Assembly (NCBI GenBank): GCA_015222805.1
Contig: JADFVZ010000110.1
Coordinates: 1-54,551 of the forward strand
Direction: 5' to 3'
DNA from: Pseudomonadota bacterium
Lineage (GTDB): Bacteria; Pseudomonadota; Gammaproteobacteria; Xanthomonadales; SZUA-36
DNA: 54,551 bases
Part shown: positions 47,575 through 54,551 of the stretch, in pieces
Layout: the number at the start of each line of letters is the position of its first letter
Numbering within the stretch: the first letter of the stretch is position 1
The notes under the pieces: generated by a model
What the model saw: only the letters and a program-made list of their open reading frames with translations
Databases searched by the model: none
Told to the model about the DNA's origin: nothing
Program-made: the position numbers and the translations under genes

Positions 47575-47997
47575 TTATTTAAAAACCCAATATTTTGCCA
47601 TGATAAAGTTAACCACTGTTAACAGTACCGTAGTGATGATTTGAGCCGGCCAGACAGACAGATTGGTCGTTAACAATAGAGCCAGCAGGCCTGCATTAAC
47701 TGCCATTTGAATCCCCAGCAAAACCAGGAACCGGAGCAAGGCACCCGTCACATGTGATTCGGGCTCAAAAATATGATAGTAGGAAAATACAAAACGTGTA
47801 ATCGCGCCGACAATAAAGCCCAGTGATGTTGCCACAATTGGCCAGTGTTGCCAGCTAAGGATTATCAACATCACAGCATAATGCGCTGCAGTCGCAATCA
47901 CACCGGTTACAAGATGCTGGAAAAACTGAACCGCCCAACCTTTGTTTCCCTGACCTCTAGAAACTGTTTTAATTAATCGGCTGACACTATTTAACAT
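47575..47997 (-). CDS. GtrA family membrane protein
   Basis: This 140-residue protein has four membrane spans and the GtrA pattern FFQHLVTGVIATAAHYAVMLIIL, ending TVVNFIMAKYWVF. GtrA proteins are thought to flip undecaprenyl-linked sugars across the inner membrane. The ATG at 47997 is chosen over an upstream TTG. Overlaps the preceding glycosyltransferase gene by 11 bases, so the three genes 47575-50396 act as a set. Confidence 0.88.
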   Translation of the reverse strand: MLNSVSRLIKTVSRGQGNKGWAVQFFQHLVTGVIATAAHYAVMLIILSWQHWPIVATSLGFIVGAITRFVFSYYHIFEPESHVTGALLRFLVLLGIQMAVNAGLLALLLTTNLSVWPAQIITTVLLTVVNFIMAKYWVFK

Positions 47998-48745
47998 TAT
48001 TGTCCGGTTTATCAAATAATGAACTACGGCCTAATCCAAGGCGTTTTAGCAAACCGGAAAATGAGGTAAACAATACACCAAAACCGTAACGAACCGAACG
48101 TTTAAAGTTAATTGAGCTGGCATCTTCAAAGTATTTGGTAGGAACTGATATCTCACCCATCCTGAAGCCCGCAATGATTCCCTGGACCAGGAACTGGTTA
48201 TCAAAAACAAAATCATCCGAGTTATTTTTCCAGTTAAGTGTTTCCAGCACTTCCCTCGAATAGGCCCGGTAACCAGAGTGGTATTCGGAAAATTTTGCGC
48301 CAAGCAAAAGGTTTTGAAATGCCGTTAATCCGCGGTTTGCTATATATTTCCAGAGTGGCATTCCCCCTCGAAGCGCGCCGCCACCGATGATCCGCGAACC
48401 CAGGACCATATCATACACTTCTGACTCAATCATAGCTGCCATTGCAGTTAGCAGCCGGGGTTCATATTGATAATCAGGGTGTAACATGACGATAATATCT
48501 GCCCCATCCTCAAGGGCAGCCAGGTAGCAGGTTTTCTGGTTCGCACCATAGCCGCGATTGGTCTCATGTAATAACACATCTATCCCAAAACTGCGGGCAA
48601 CCTCTGCCGTTTCATCGTGGCTTGCATCATCAACTAGTAGCACCCTGTCTACAATGTCATGTGGCAAACCCCGCCAGGTTGATTCTATGGTTCGCGCGGC
48701 ATGATATGCCGGCATCACAACCATAATTCTTTTACCGTTCAGCAT
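47987..48745 (-). CDS. GT2 glycosyltransferase, polyprenol-phosphate sugar synthase type
   Basis: This 252-residue GT-A enzyme has the VMPAYHAARTIESTW start, LLVDDASHDET and the metal-binding HPDYQYEP variant. It resembles dolichol/polyprenol-phosphate mannose synthases, and would charge undecaprenyl phosphate with a sugar from a nucleotide donor. It lacks the C-terminal membrane spans some members have; the adjacent GtrA supplies them. Confidence 0.88.
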   Translation of the reverse strand: MLNGKRIMVVMPAYHAARTIESTWRGLPHDIVDRVLLVDDASHDETAEVARSFGIDVLLHETNRGYGANQKTCYLAALEDGADIIVMLHPDYQYEPRLLTAMAAMIESEVYDMVLGSRIIGGGALRGGMPLWKYIANRGLTAFQNLLLGAKFSEYHSGYRAYSREVLETLNWKNNSDDFVFDNQFLVQGIIAGFRMGEISVPTKYFEDASSINFKRSVRYGFGVLFTSFSGLLKRLGLGRSSLFDKPDNNVK

Positions 48746-50396
48746 TGATCAATCTTCTCGCTTTTTTTGTTAAAGGGTAGGCTACCAGCAAGTCATCCTC
48801 ATATACTGGAGCAGGCAAGCTGTCGGCAAGTATTTTACCGCAGTTGCTGGTTTCTTTACCAAGCTCCACTGTTCCCTGTGCAGTTGTAAAAGAATGCGGT
48901 TTTTGATATACAACCAGGTCAAATTCTTTTCCAAGCAGATCTTCCATGTTACCTGTAAATGCGGCATTATTAAAATTAAACCCGCGTCCGGCCGGTACTT
49001 CTCCCCATCTCATCTCAGAACAAAAACCGTTGAGGAAGCCGGGCATAATCCGTTGATGTGAAATATGCTCCCAACGCGGGGCATCCCAGTTGTAACTTTC
49101 AAAATAGAATGGACTGGCTGCAATTTTTAATGAATCAACAGGCATGCCAGCGAGCAGCTGCCAGAAGGGGCTCAGCGGAAAATTCTTTTGCTGGTAAATA
49201 TCAACCTCATTATCAACATCACGAAAATCCAGCTGGTAAACAATATGCAAGCTATTGGAATTCGGTACCGCCAGAAGGCCCGGCAAAGGTGAAAGCATAA
49301 TCGATGCCATGCTCCCTGAGAACAGGACAAGCGTAACGAGCAGCTTACCGAGATAGCCCGGCAGGCGTCCGATCAAGCCGATCAGGCGCGAAAAACCGAT
49401 TGCAGCAGCAAGCAGTAACAATGGCACTACCGGCAATAAATACCTGGCAAATGTTTGCGCATACTGTACCCAGTCAGGCTGGGATAACTGGATCACAACA
49501 AGGGTAATAACTATGGCGACCAACAGGGAATCAACAAGTGGTAAACTACGCCTGAGCCGGCTGAACCCGGCAATAGCCAGGAGCAGGAGAAAGCCCAGAA
49601 AAATGGGTTCAGATACCCCAAACCAGGCAAAACCGGCACCATAAATTGTTTCCAGCCCGGGGGTGTTCAAGCCCAGCTTTGCTTCCAGGGCCTGCGGATG
49701 TGCAAGCATAGGAGGCAAAACCAGCGCAAGCATGCCGGTTAAAGTCATCAATCCCAGATAAAGAAAATATCGAATTTTATGCCAGTCTTTTGATAACAGG
49801 GCGGGAAGACCTAATGCTACAAAGGGGGCAACCACAAAAGGCAGGCTGATGAGGTGCATCCAGGTACAAAGAATCGAGCTGAGCATATAAACCAGTGCCG
49901 GCTTCCAGGCAAACTTCCCTGAAGCCGCAAAACGATAGAAAGCAGCCAGCGCAATCATCGTCAGCAACAGGGTCAAAGCGTAGGGACGAGCTGTCCGGCT
50001 GTAGATAATCAGCAATGGTGAGACAGATAACAAAAAGGTAAAGACCAGGACAATCCTGTCATTGAAGTACTTGCGAATAAAAAGGGGAAAGACCAGCAAA
50101 CTAATAACCCCGGCCAACATCAACGGCCAGCGCATACCCAGTTCGCTTAAACCAATGGACTTGAGTTCCAGCCAGTAAAACAGGGTAAGGGGAATACTGA
50201 AATCCGCATGCCCAAACGAGAGAAAAATCTCAGCAGTTGATTTATTAATAAGTTGATGAACGGCATGCCATTCGTCGTCCAGGAGTACCTGGAGGAAGAA
50301 CTGATCAAGGCGTAGATAAGTACCAAATCCGACAATAATTGAAAACACCAGGTAAAACCCGGTGTTTTCAGATACCCAGTTTGTAGTTTTTCTCAT
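48732..50396 (-). CDS. GT39/ArnT-like membrane glycosyltransferase
   Basis: This 554-residue protein has about 11-12 membrane spans. The first outer loop carries the Asp/Glu pair DDEWHAVHQL, as in PMT/ArnT family C-type glycosyltransferases. It would move a sugar from a polyprenyl-phosphate carrier to an envelope acceptor on the periplasmic side. A final soluble portion (about 390-554) follows the spans. ATG at 50396 is used; a TTG three codons upstream is in frame. Confidence 0.84.
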   Translation of the reverse strand: MRKTTNWVSENTGFYLVFSIIVGFGTYLRLDQFFLQVLLDDEWHAVHQLINKSTAEIFLSFGHADFSIPLTLFYWLELKSIGLSELGMRWPLMLAGVISLLVFPLFIRKYFNDRIVLVFTFLLSVSPLLIIYSRTARPYALTLLLTMIALAAFYRFAASGKFAWKPALVYMLSSILCTWMHLISLPFVVAPFVALGLPALLSKDWHKIRYFLYLGLMTLTGMLALVLPPMLAHPQALEAKLGLNTPGLETIYGAGFAWFGVSEPIFLGFLLLLAIAGFSRLRRSLPLVDSLLVAIVITLVVIQLSQPDWVQYAQTFARYLLPVVPLLLLAAAIGFSRLIGLIGRLPGYLGKLLVTLVLFSGSMASIMLSPLPGLLAVPNSNSLHIVYQLDFRDVDNEVDIYQQKNFPLSPFWQLLAGMPVDSLKIAASPFYFESYNWDAPRWEHISHQRIMPGFLNGFCSEMRWGEVPAGRGFNFNNAAFTGNMEDLLGKEFDLVVYQKPHSFTTAQGTVELGKETSNCGKILADSLPAPVYEDDLLVAYPLTKKARRLINAER

Positions 50397-50587
50397 TTCA
50401 GCCAATCTGCTATTGCCACGTTTTCTGGACTGGATTATACAGAATAACCCGGTGCTTCCTCACTGAAATCACCACCCCTGGTGAGAATAACAAGACTGTT
50501 CAATGCCTAAATATCGAGTCCTTACCGCAGGATGGGACAGGAGTAGAAAAACCAGCCTGGCAATTTCTACTCCAGCCTCGATCAATA

Positions 50588-51358
50588 CTATCTGGGTTTA
50601 CGGAATTTCAGGGTCCAGCGATCAGTATTCCCTGTAACCGTTTTACGCCCAACTTCAAAGCGTAATTCATCATCCGGACGATAATGCAGTTTCGTATAAT
50701 CTTCCAGGACAAACCCAGCCGCCTGGATTTCCATAATAGCCAGGACCGGATCTATACGCCTGCGGTTCTCATCGTTATCCCCTTCCATATGCCGACGGGA
50801 ATGATCAACCAGTGCATACACACCGCCGGGTTTCAGGGCATCAAAAGCGGTACGATTCATTGCTGCACGACCATCGGCATCAAAATTATGATAGTTACGA
50901 AATGTAAAAACGATATCCGCATTGCGGACACCCAGGCTTTCAACATTCAGGTGGTAGAGCCGCGCACCGGGCTTACGGCCCATGCTGGAGTCTTTTGCAG
51001 ATACAACAACCTTTCCAAATCCCTTCTCTTTAAGTAGCCCTTTCTCTATACGGCCGGTACCCAGGGCTGCATATAGTTTACCTTTATCAGCAAGGACTGG
51101 CGCCAATAATTTGGTGTACCAGCCGCCACCCGGGATTAATTCAACAACGGTCATGTCGTCTTGTAAACCAAAGAATTTCAAGGTTTCGATCGGTTTGCGG
51201 TTTGCATCCCTGATCATTTCAGCCTCGGTTCGTACAGGTGCCTGCATGGCTTTTTCCAATTTAGCCTGCACCGCTTCAAATTTATCCGCCGACAGGGCAT
51301 TTAAGCTAAATAGACCCAGCAGAACTATTACTGTTACATTAAAAACAATCTTTTTCAT
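50588..51358 (-). CDS. Exported SAM-dependent methyltransferase-like protein
   Basis: This 256-residue protein has a clear Sec signal peptide (KKIVFNVTVIVLLGLFSLNALSAD) before a class I methyltransferase fold: motif I variant VVELIPGGGWYTKLLAP, ADIVFTFRNYHNF, and ALKPGGVYALVDHS. This matches a COG4798-like predicted methyltransferase group, usually exported. S-adenosylmethionine is not known to be common in the periplasm, so its true ligand is open. The ATG at 51358 has GGAGAGAGG just upstream. Confidence 0.82.
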   Translation of the reverse strand: MKKIVFNVTVIVLLGLFSLNALSADKFEAVQAKLEKAMQAPVRTEAEMIRDANRKPIETLKFFGLQDDMTVVELIPGGGWYTKLLAPVLADKGKLYAALGTGRIEKGLLKEKGFGKVVVSAKDSSMGRKPGARLYHLNVESLGVRNADIVFTFRNYHNFDADGRAAMNRTAFDALKPGGVYALVDHSRRHMEGDNDENRRRIDPVLAIMEIQAAGFVLEDYTKLHYRPDDELRFEVGRKTVTGNTDRWTLKFRKPR

Positions 51359-51469
51359 CAACCTCTCTCCAAACAAGAACATCACGATCGCTTATCATAA
51401 ACCCCACCCTGGTATTTCACCATGACTGTTTTTATCGGATAATAAGATAAATTTACTAACAAAGCCTAT

Positions 51470-52465
51470 ATGAAAAAAATCACTGCCATCGCCCATCCGA
51501 ATATCGCCCTGATAAAATACTGGGGAAAGCGTGATACTGCCCTCAACTTACCCGCAACCCACTCCCTGTCAATTACCTTAAACCAGCTTGAAACCCGTAC
51601 CAGCGTCCGCTTTACTGATCAACTGGCAGCGGACCGCGTATGCTTAAATGATTCGCCCGCCAGTGCTGCCTTCAGCCAGCGGGTAAGCCGCTGTCTTGAT
51701 ACTTTTCGCAGTTTGAGTGGCAGTAGTAAATTTGCGACAGTCAATACTGTCAATAATTTCCCCACAGCGGCCGGACTGGCTTCATCTGCCTCAGGCTTTG
51801 CCGCCCTGCTAACAGCAGCCAACGCCAGCCTGGTTAGGCCACTGGATAAAATTCAACTGGCTATCCTGGCCAGGCAAGCATCGGGATCTGCCGGACGTTC
51901 ATTGTTTGATGGCTTCGTGATCCAGCATCGCGGCGAACGGGATGATGGTGGCGACAGTGTTGCCGAGCCGCTGTATTCCCGGGATCACTGGCCATTGGAA
52001 GTCGTCATTGCAATTACTTCAGAAAATGAAAAGAAAACAGGTTCAACCGATGGGATGCTGCATACTGCAGCCACAGCCCCCTACTGGCAGTCATGGATTG
52101 ATCAGTCGGCTACAGATATCCAGGCAGCCACGAGTGCCATTCGGCGACGTGATTTTGCCGCACTGGCGGCGGTATCAGAAGCCTCCTGCCTGGCAATGCA
52201 CGCGGTTATGCAGTCCGCACGCCCGGGGCTACTGTATTGGAACGGTACCACTGTAGAGCTTATCCATAGAATTCGGGAGTTGCGAACGTCAGGCCTCAGC
52301 GTGTTTTTTACTATCGATGCCGGCCCCCAGCTTAAGGCCGTCTGCCTACCCGGCGATGCTGAGGCAGTTGAGACTGACCTGGCAGCTGTCCCGGGAGTCA
52401 TTCGTACCCTCCGCTGCCAGTTGGGAGCAGGCGCCAGGGTTGTAAGCACTGTCGATGAACAATAA
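51470..52465 (+). CDS. mvaD: Diphosphomevalonate decarboxylase
   Basis: This GHMP-fold enzyme converts mevalonate diphosphate to isopentenyl diphosphate with ATP. The 331-residue protein has HPNIALIKYWGKRD at the start, the ATP loop PTAAGLASSASGFAAL, and FTIDAGPQLKAVC near the C terminus with the family TxDAGP pattern; the catalytic Asp/Arg region lies in the DGFVIQHRG area. Overlaps the following kinase gene by 11 bases. The mevalonate route is rare among gammaproteobacteria. Confidence 0.95.
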   Translation: MKKITAIAHPNIALIKYWGKRDTALNLPATHSLSITLNQLETRTSVRFTDQLAADRVCLNDSPASAAFSQRVSRCLDTFRSLSGSSKFATVNTVNNFPTAAGLASSASGFAALLTAANASLVRPLDKIQLAILARQASGSAGRSLFDGFVIQHRGERDDGGDSVAEPLYSRDHWPLEVVIAITSENEKKTGSTDGMLHTAATAPYWQSWIDQSATDIQAATSAIRRRDFAALAAVSEASCLAMHAVMQSARPGLLYWNGTTVELIHRIRELRTSGLSVFFTIDAGPQLKAVCLPGDAEAVETDLAAVPGVIRTLRCQLGAGARVVSTVDEQ

Positions 52466-53453
52466 TCCAAAACAGTGTGCCAGCGCACCCGGAAAACTGG
52501 TCTTGATCGGTGAATATGCCGTAACCAAGGGCCTGCCTGCCTTAAGTATGGCAGTCAATCGGCGCGCAGTTGCTTGCCGCTGTGAATCAACAGATAACCG
52601 CCACAGCCTGCATACCAGCATGTTTCCCGGCAAAATATTTTATTTCAATAAAAAACATGAAAACTTTTATTGGAAAGTAACACCACCGAGGCAAGTGCAG
52701 GAATTTATCGAGCACTTACCCTGGCCGGATACGCAAAACAGCGGTCCCGGAGTTCAACTGGAACTGGATACCCATGGTTTTTTCCAGCACGACATTAAGC
52801 AGAAAACGGGTATAGGTTCGAGTGCCGCTCTCATGCTGGCGGCCAGCACAGTGCTGAAAGCCGACAACGACTGTGCACAAACATCACATCACCTGCTGCA
52901 ACAGCAAACAGGCAGTGGTATCGACCTGGCAACTTCCCGACATGGAGGCCTGATCTGCTTTCAGCGCCAGCAGGCCGTTAAGGAACTGAATTTACCCGGC
53001 GATTTCTACTGGCAGGCTGTCTGGACTGGAGAAAGTGCTGAAACCCGAGTGTTCCTGCAGGCATTTAATGTATGGATCGAAAATCAACCCAAATCATGGA
53101 AAATCCGGCAACAGCAGGCCGCCAGCCTGATTGCTGAAGCTATCACTGCTGTGGGAAAAGGCAATGGACTGGCTTTGACAGCCTGTATTCGCGCCTATGG
53201 TGAATGGATGCGGGAACTGGGGGAATCTATAAACCAGCCGATTTATACACCTGTATACGAGAAAATAAGGGAAATCACACTATATTCAGACTGCGCCTGG
53301 AAACCCAGTGGTGCAGGCGGTGGAGATATTGGCCTGATATGTGCCAACTCCCGGCATAATTTACAGGAAATCAGCCATAGAATCAGTGACGCAGGATATA
53401 AACTACTGGACCTGGAGCTTGAGCCGGATGGCTTGCAGCTGTTTAACCACTAG
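52455..53453 (+). CDS. GHMP kinase, probable phosphomevalonate kinase
   Basis: This 332-residue GHMP kinase has motif 1 SAPGKLVLIGEYAVTKGLPAL, motif 2 KTGIGSSAALMLA, and motif 3 KPSGAGGGDIGLICA. The position directly after the decarboxylase and the GEYAV form favour phosphomevalonate kinase over mevalonate kinase, though sequence alone does not settle it. It supplies mevalonate diphosphate for MvaD. A decayed copy of its 3' end lies at 54319-54525. Confidence 0.87.
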   Translation: MNNNPKQCASAPGKLVLIGEYAVTKGLPALSMAVNRRAVACRCESTDNRHSLHTSMFPGKIFYFNKKHENFYWKVTPPRQVQEFIEHLPWPDTQNSGPGVQLELDTHGFFQHDIKQKTGIGSSAALMLAASTVLKADNDCAQTSHHLLQQQTGSGIDLATSRHGGLICFQRQQAVKELNLPGDFYWQAVWTGESAETRVFLQAFNVWIENQPKSWKIRQQQAASLIAEAITAVGKGNGLALTACIRAYGEWMRELGESINQPIYTPVYEKIREITLYSDCAWKPSGAGGGDIGLICANSRHNLQEISHRISDAGYKLLDLELEPDGLQLFNH

Positions 53454-53514
53454 GCGATCCCCACACTTTTTATTCTTTCTGTACAGTGACATAAATAATT
53501 TTGCCACCCGGGCA

Positions 53515-53553
53515 TCGGTAATACTCTCAGAACATGTTGATCATGGTTACCGA
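53515..53553. repeat. Nested inverted repeat after the GHMP kinase gene
   Basis: An outer 7-bp dyad TCGGTAA/TTACCGA encloses an inner CATG-TTGAT-CATG. It lies between the kinase stop and the IPTL-CTERM gene, on the left side of the DNA bounded on the right by the decayed kinase fragment. It may be an operator or the remains of an integration site. Confidence 0.35.
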
Positions 53554-53616
53554 ATAAAACATTACCCCCAAATAAAGCCTGTAATATCATAAGCTTCAGT
53601 ACTATCACCTTATATT

Positions 53617-53622
53617 TATAAT
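53617..53622 (+). promoter_or_regulatory. Probable -10 box of the IPTL-CTERM gene
   Basis: A perfect TATAAT lies 21 bases before the ATG at 53643, and GGGGAG precedes the ATG by eight bases. The matching -35 region (TTCAGT, 16 bases upstream) is weak, so an activator may be needed. With so short a leader the start point would fall in the ribosome-site region, which lowers confidence. Confidence 0.35.
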
Positions 53623-53642
53623 TTTAGTGGGGAGCATAAGTT

Positions 53643-54251
53643 ATGAAGCATACATTTGTTGTATTTATGTTAGTTTTAAGCATTTCATTCTTATCAGGTA
53701 TTGGCACCACAGAAGCCGCTACATTTAATTCGTGGGGTACTATCGTAGGGGATGACGATGATGGCGGAAGATGTGATAACACAGATATCATGGTGGATGC
53801 GAACGTAACCGGCACTGTTGATGACGATGGCTTTGGTGCTGACTTTCTCGTCAGTTACGCACGTGATGGAGATGGTAGCCTGATTGATCTCGATACTGAG
53901 GTGATTCAGGTCGGCATTACGGATGATATCAATGTCAATATGCAAGGGGGAAACCCAGAGCCGATTAATTCTTCCCCTATGTATATTTTTCTTTATGATG
54001 TCAATTCTGCGGGACATGTCGGTACTGAAACAGAGGCCAATATAGCCAATGTTCAGGCCAATGGCACATTAATTGCTACCCTGGTCGTAGATGTAAGGGA
54101 TTTCATCCCCTCATGCGCAAACATTCCTTATATTGCACCTCCAGGAGACGCAACACCTATTCCGAGCATGTCAACCTGGGGATTAGTCATTCTCGCCGGC
54201 TTACTCGGCTTTGCTGGGATCAGACGTCGCATAACAGTAATATCTGCTTAA
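53643..54251 (+). CDS. IPTL-CTERM sorted extracellular protein of unknown function
   Basis: This 202-residue secreted protein has a signal peptide (VVFMLVLSISFLSGIGTTEAA), an Asp/Gly-rich middle with few lysines, and a C-terminal sorting tail (173-202): IPSMSTWG, a membrane span, then RRR. That is the IPTL-CTERM pattern recognised by exosortase-type transpeptidases. No exosortase gene lies in this window. Two Cys (in GGRCDN and PSCANI) may form a disulfide. The surrounding DNA looks richer in A+T than its neighbours and is bounded by a kinase gene and a decayed kinase fragment, suggesting insertion. Confidence 0.85.
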   Translation: MKHTFVVFMLVLSISFLSGIGTTEAATFNSWGTIVGDDDDGGRCDNTDIMVDANVTGTVDDDGFGADFLVSYARDGDGSLIDLDTEVIQVGITDDINVNMQGGNPEPINSSPMYIFLYDVNSAGHVGTETEANIANVQANGTLIATLVVDVRDFIPSCANIPYIAPPGDATPIPSMSTWGLVILAGLLGFAGIRRRITVISA

Positions 54252-54272
54252 AACCATAAGTAAAACATTGGG

Positions 54273-54308
54273 TAAACTCCCGGGGGTACAATGCCCTCGG
54301 AAGTTTTT
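54273..54308 (+). terminator. Rho-independent terminator of the IPTL-CTERM gene
   Basis: An 11-position stem (54275-54285 with 54293-54303; nine standard pairs, one G-T, one mismatch) is followed by six T. It starts 22 bases after the stop codon. Confidence 0.85.
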
Positions 54309-54318
54309 TACCTGGTCA

Positions 54319-54525
54319 GGTTTACACCAACCTGCAAAACAAGAAAATCACACTTAATTTCGAATGCGCCTGGTAACCCAGCTGAGCTGATGGTAGCGAT
54401 AGTGATCTTGTTTGTGCAGCGTCAAGACACAATTTGCAGGAAATTAGCCCCACAATACCTGATACAGGGTATAAAATACTCAATCTGGAAGTTTTAGTGG
54501 ATGGATTGAAAGTTTTCGACCAATG
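54319..54525 (+). pseudogene. Decayed 3' fragment of a GHMP (phosphomevalonate) kinase gene
   Basis: Translated in one frame from 54319 to the stop at 54523-54525, this stretch aligns with the C terminus of the kinase encoded at 52455-53453, from its TLYSDCAW region to the very last codon. By hand, 32 of the last 54 residues are identical, including an unbroken SRHNLQEIS and GYK. It has two in-frame stops, TAA for the Lys of KPSG and TGA for the next Gly, and has lost motif 3 (GAGGGD reads as A-D-G-S-D). Upstream of 54319 no kinase sequence is left; the IPTL-CTERM gene and its terminator occupy that place. Confidence 0.85.
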
Positions 54526-54551
54526 AGCCTCTCAAAAATACCAAAATTTTA

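Noticed and set aside
50469-50484. TCACCA-CCCC-TGGTGA dyad upstream of the GT39 gene
   Set aside because: Six base pairs with no T run and no known operator match; too short to call.
53454-53642. Cyclic di-GMP or other riboswitch before the IPTL-CTERM gene
   Set aside because: The leader has an inverted repeat but none of the conserved riboswitch cores I know.

Overview
The window reads as chromosomal DNA of a gammaproteobacterium. The evidence is gene order: mutL-miaA-hfq-hflX-hflK-hflC-DUF2065-purA, rnr-rlmB and scpA-scpB-rluB are all intact. Base composition looks moderate (near half G+C by eye). No insertion sequence, phage block, rRNA or CRISPR array was seen. The species cannot be named from the sequence.

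Layout. 0-12 kb is mostly housekeeping: an OmpA-type porin, a two-cysteine DksA, an isolated yidD, a Bacteroidetes-like dihydroorotase, fabI, a BolA protein, scpA-scpB-rluB, then a leftward rnr-rlmB-deaminase-glutamine amidotransferase operon. A tRNA-Leu(CAG) with its own promoter and terminator follows at 12.3 kb. 12.6-21.5 kb is the most unusual part: two paralogous exported serine hydrolases of the class A beta-lactamase fold, one translationally coupled to an exported ATP-grasp/phosphohistidine protein, and divergently an ADP/ATP-translocase-like (COG3202-type) transporter followed by a dicarboxylate-symporter/solute-binding-protein fusion. 21.5-23.6 kb is a TonB-dependent copper receptor of the OprC/NosA type.

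24-32.3 kb is the purA-to-mutL superoperon on the minus strand. 32.4-46 kb is an acyl-CoA region: IcmF (fused isobutyryl-CoA mutase) divergent from a leucine-degradation operon (leucine dehydrogenase, isovaleryl-CoA dehydrogenase, thiolase, methylcrotonyl-CoA carboxylase beta and alpha, methylglutaconyl-CoA hydratase, HMG-CoA lyase, an HSD10-like dehydrogenase). 46-54.5 kb holds a REP-like inverted repeat, a farnesyl-diphosphate-synthase-type gene, a GtrA/GT2/GT39 trio, an exported methyltransferase, two mevalonate-pathway genes, an IPTL-CTERM protein and a decayed second copy of the 3' end of the mevalonate-pathway kinase.

Working together: leucine breakdown passes through HMG-CoA, the same metabolite that starts the mevalonate route whose last kinase and decarboxylase lie 6 kb away beside a prenyl synthase. 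The best candidate for an undescribed system is the 12.6-21.5 kb locus, where an ATP-using enzyme that appears to be exported sits opposite a nucleotide-translocase-like carrier. The functional link is an inference from gene arrangement and domain content.
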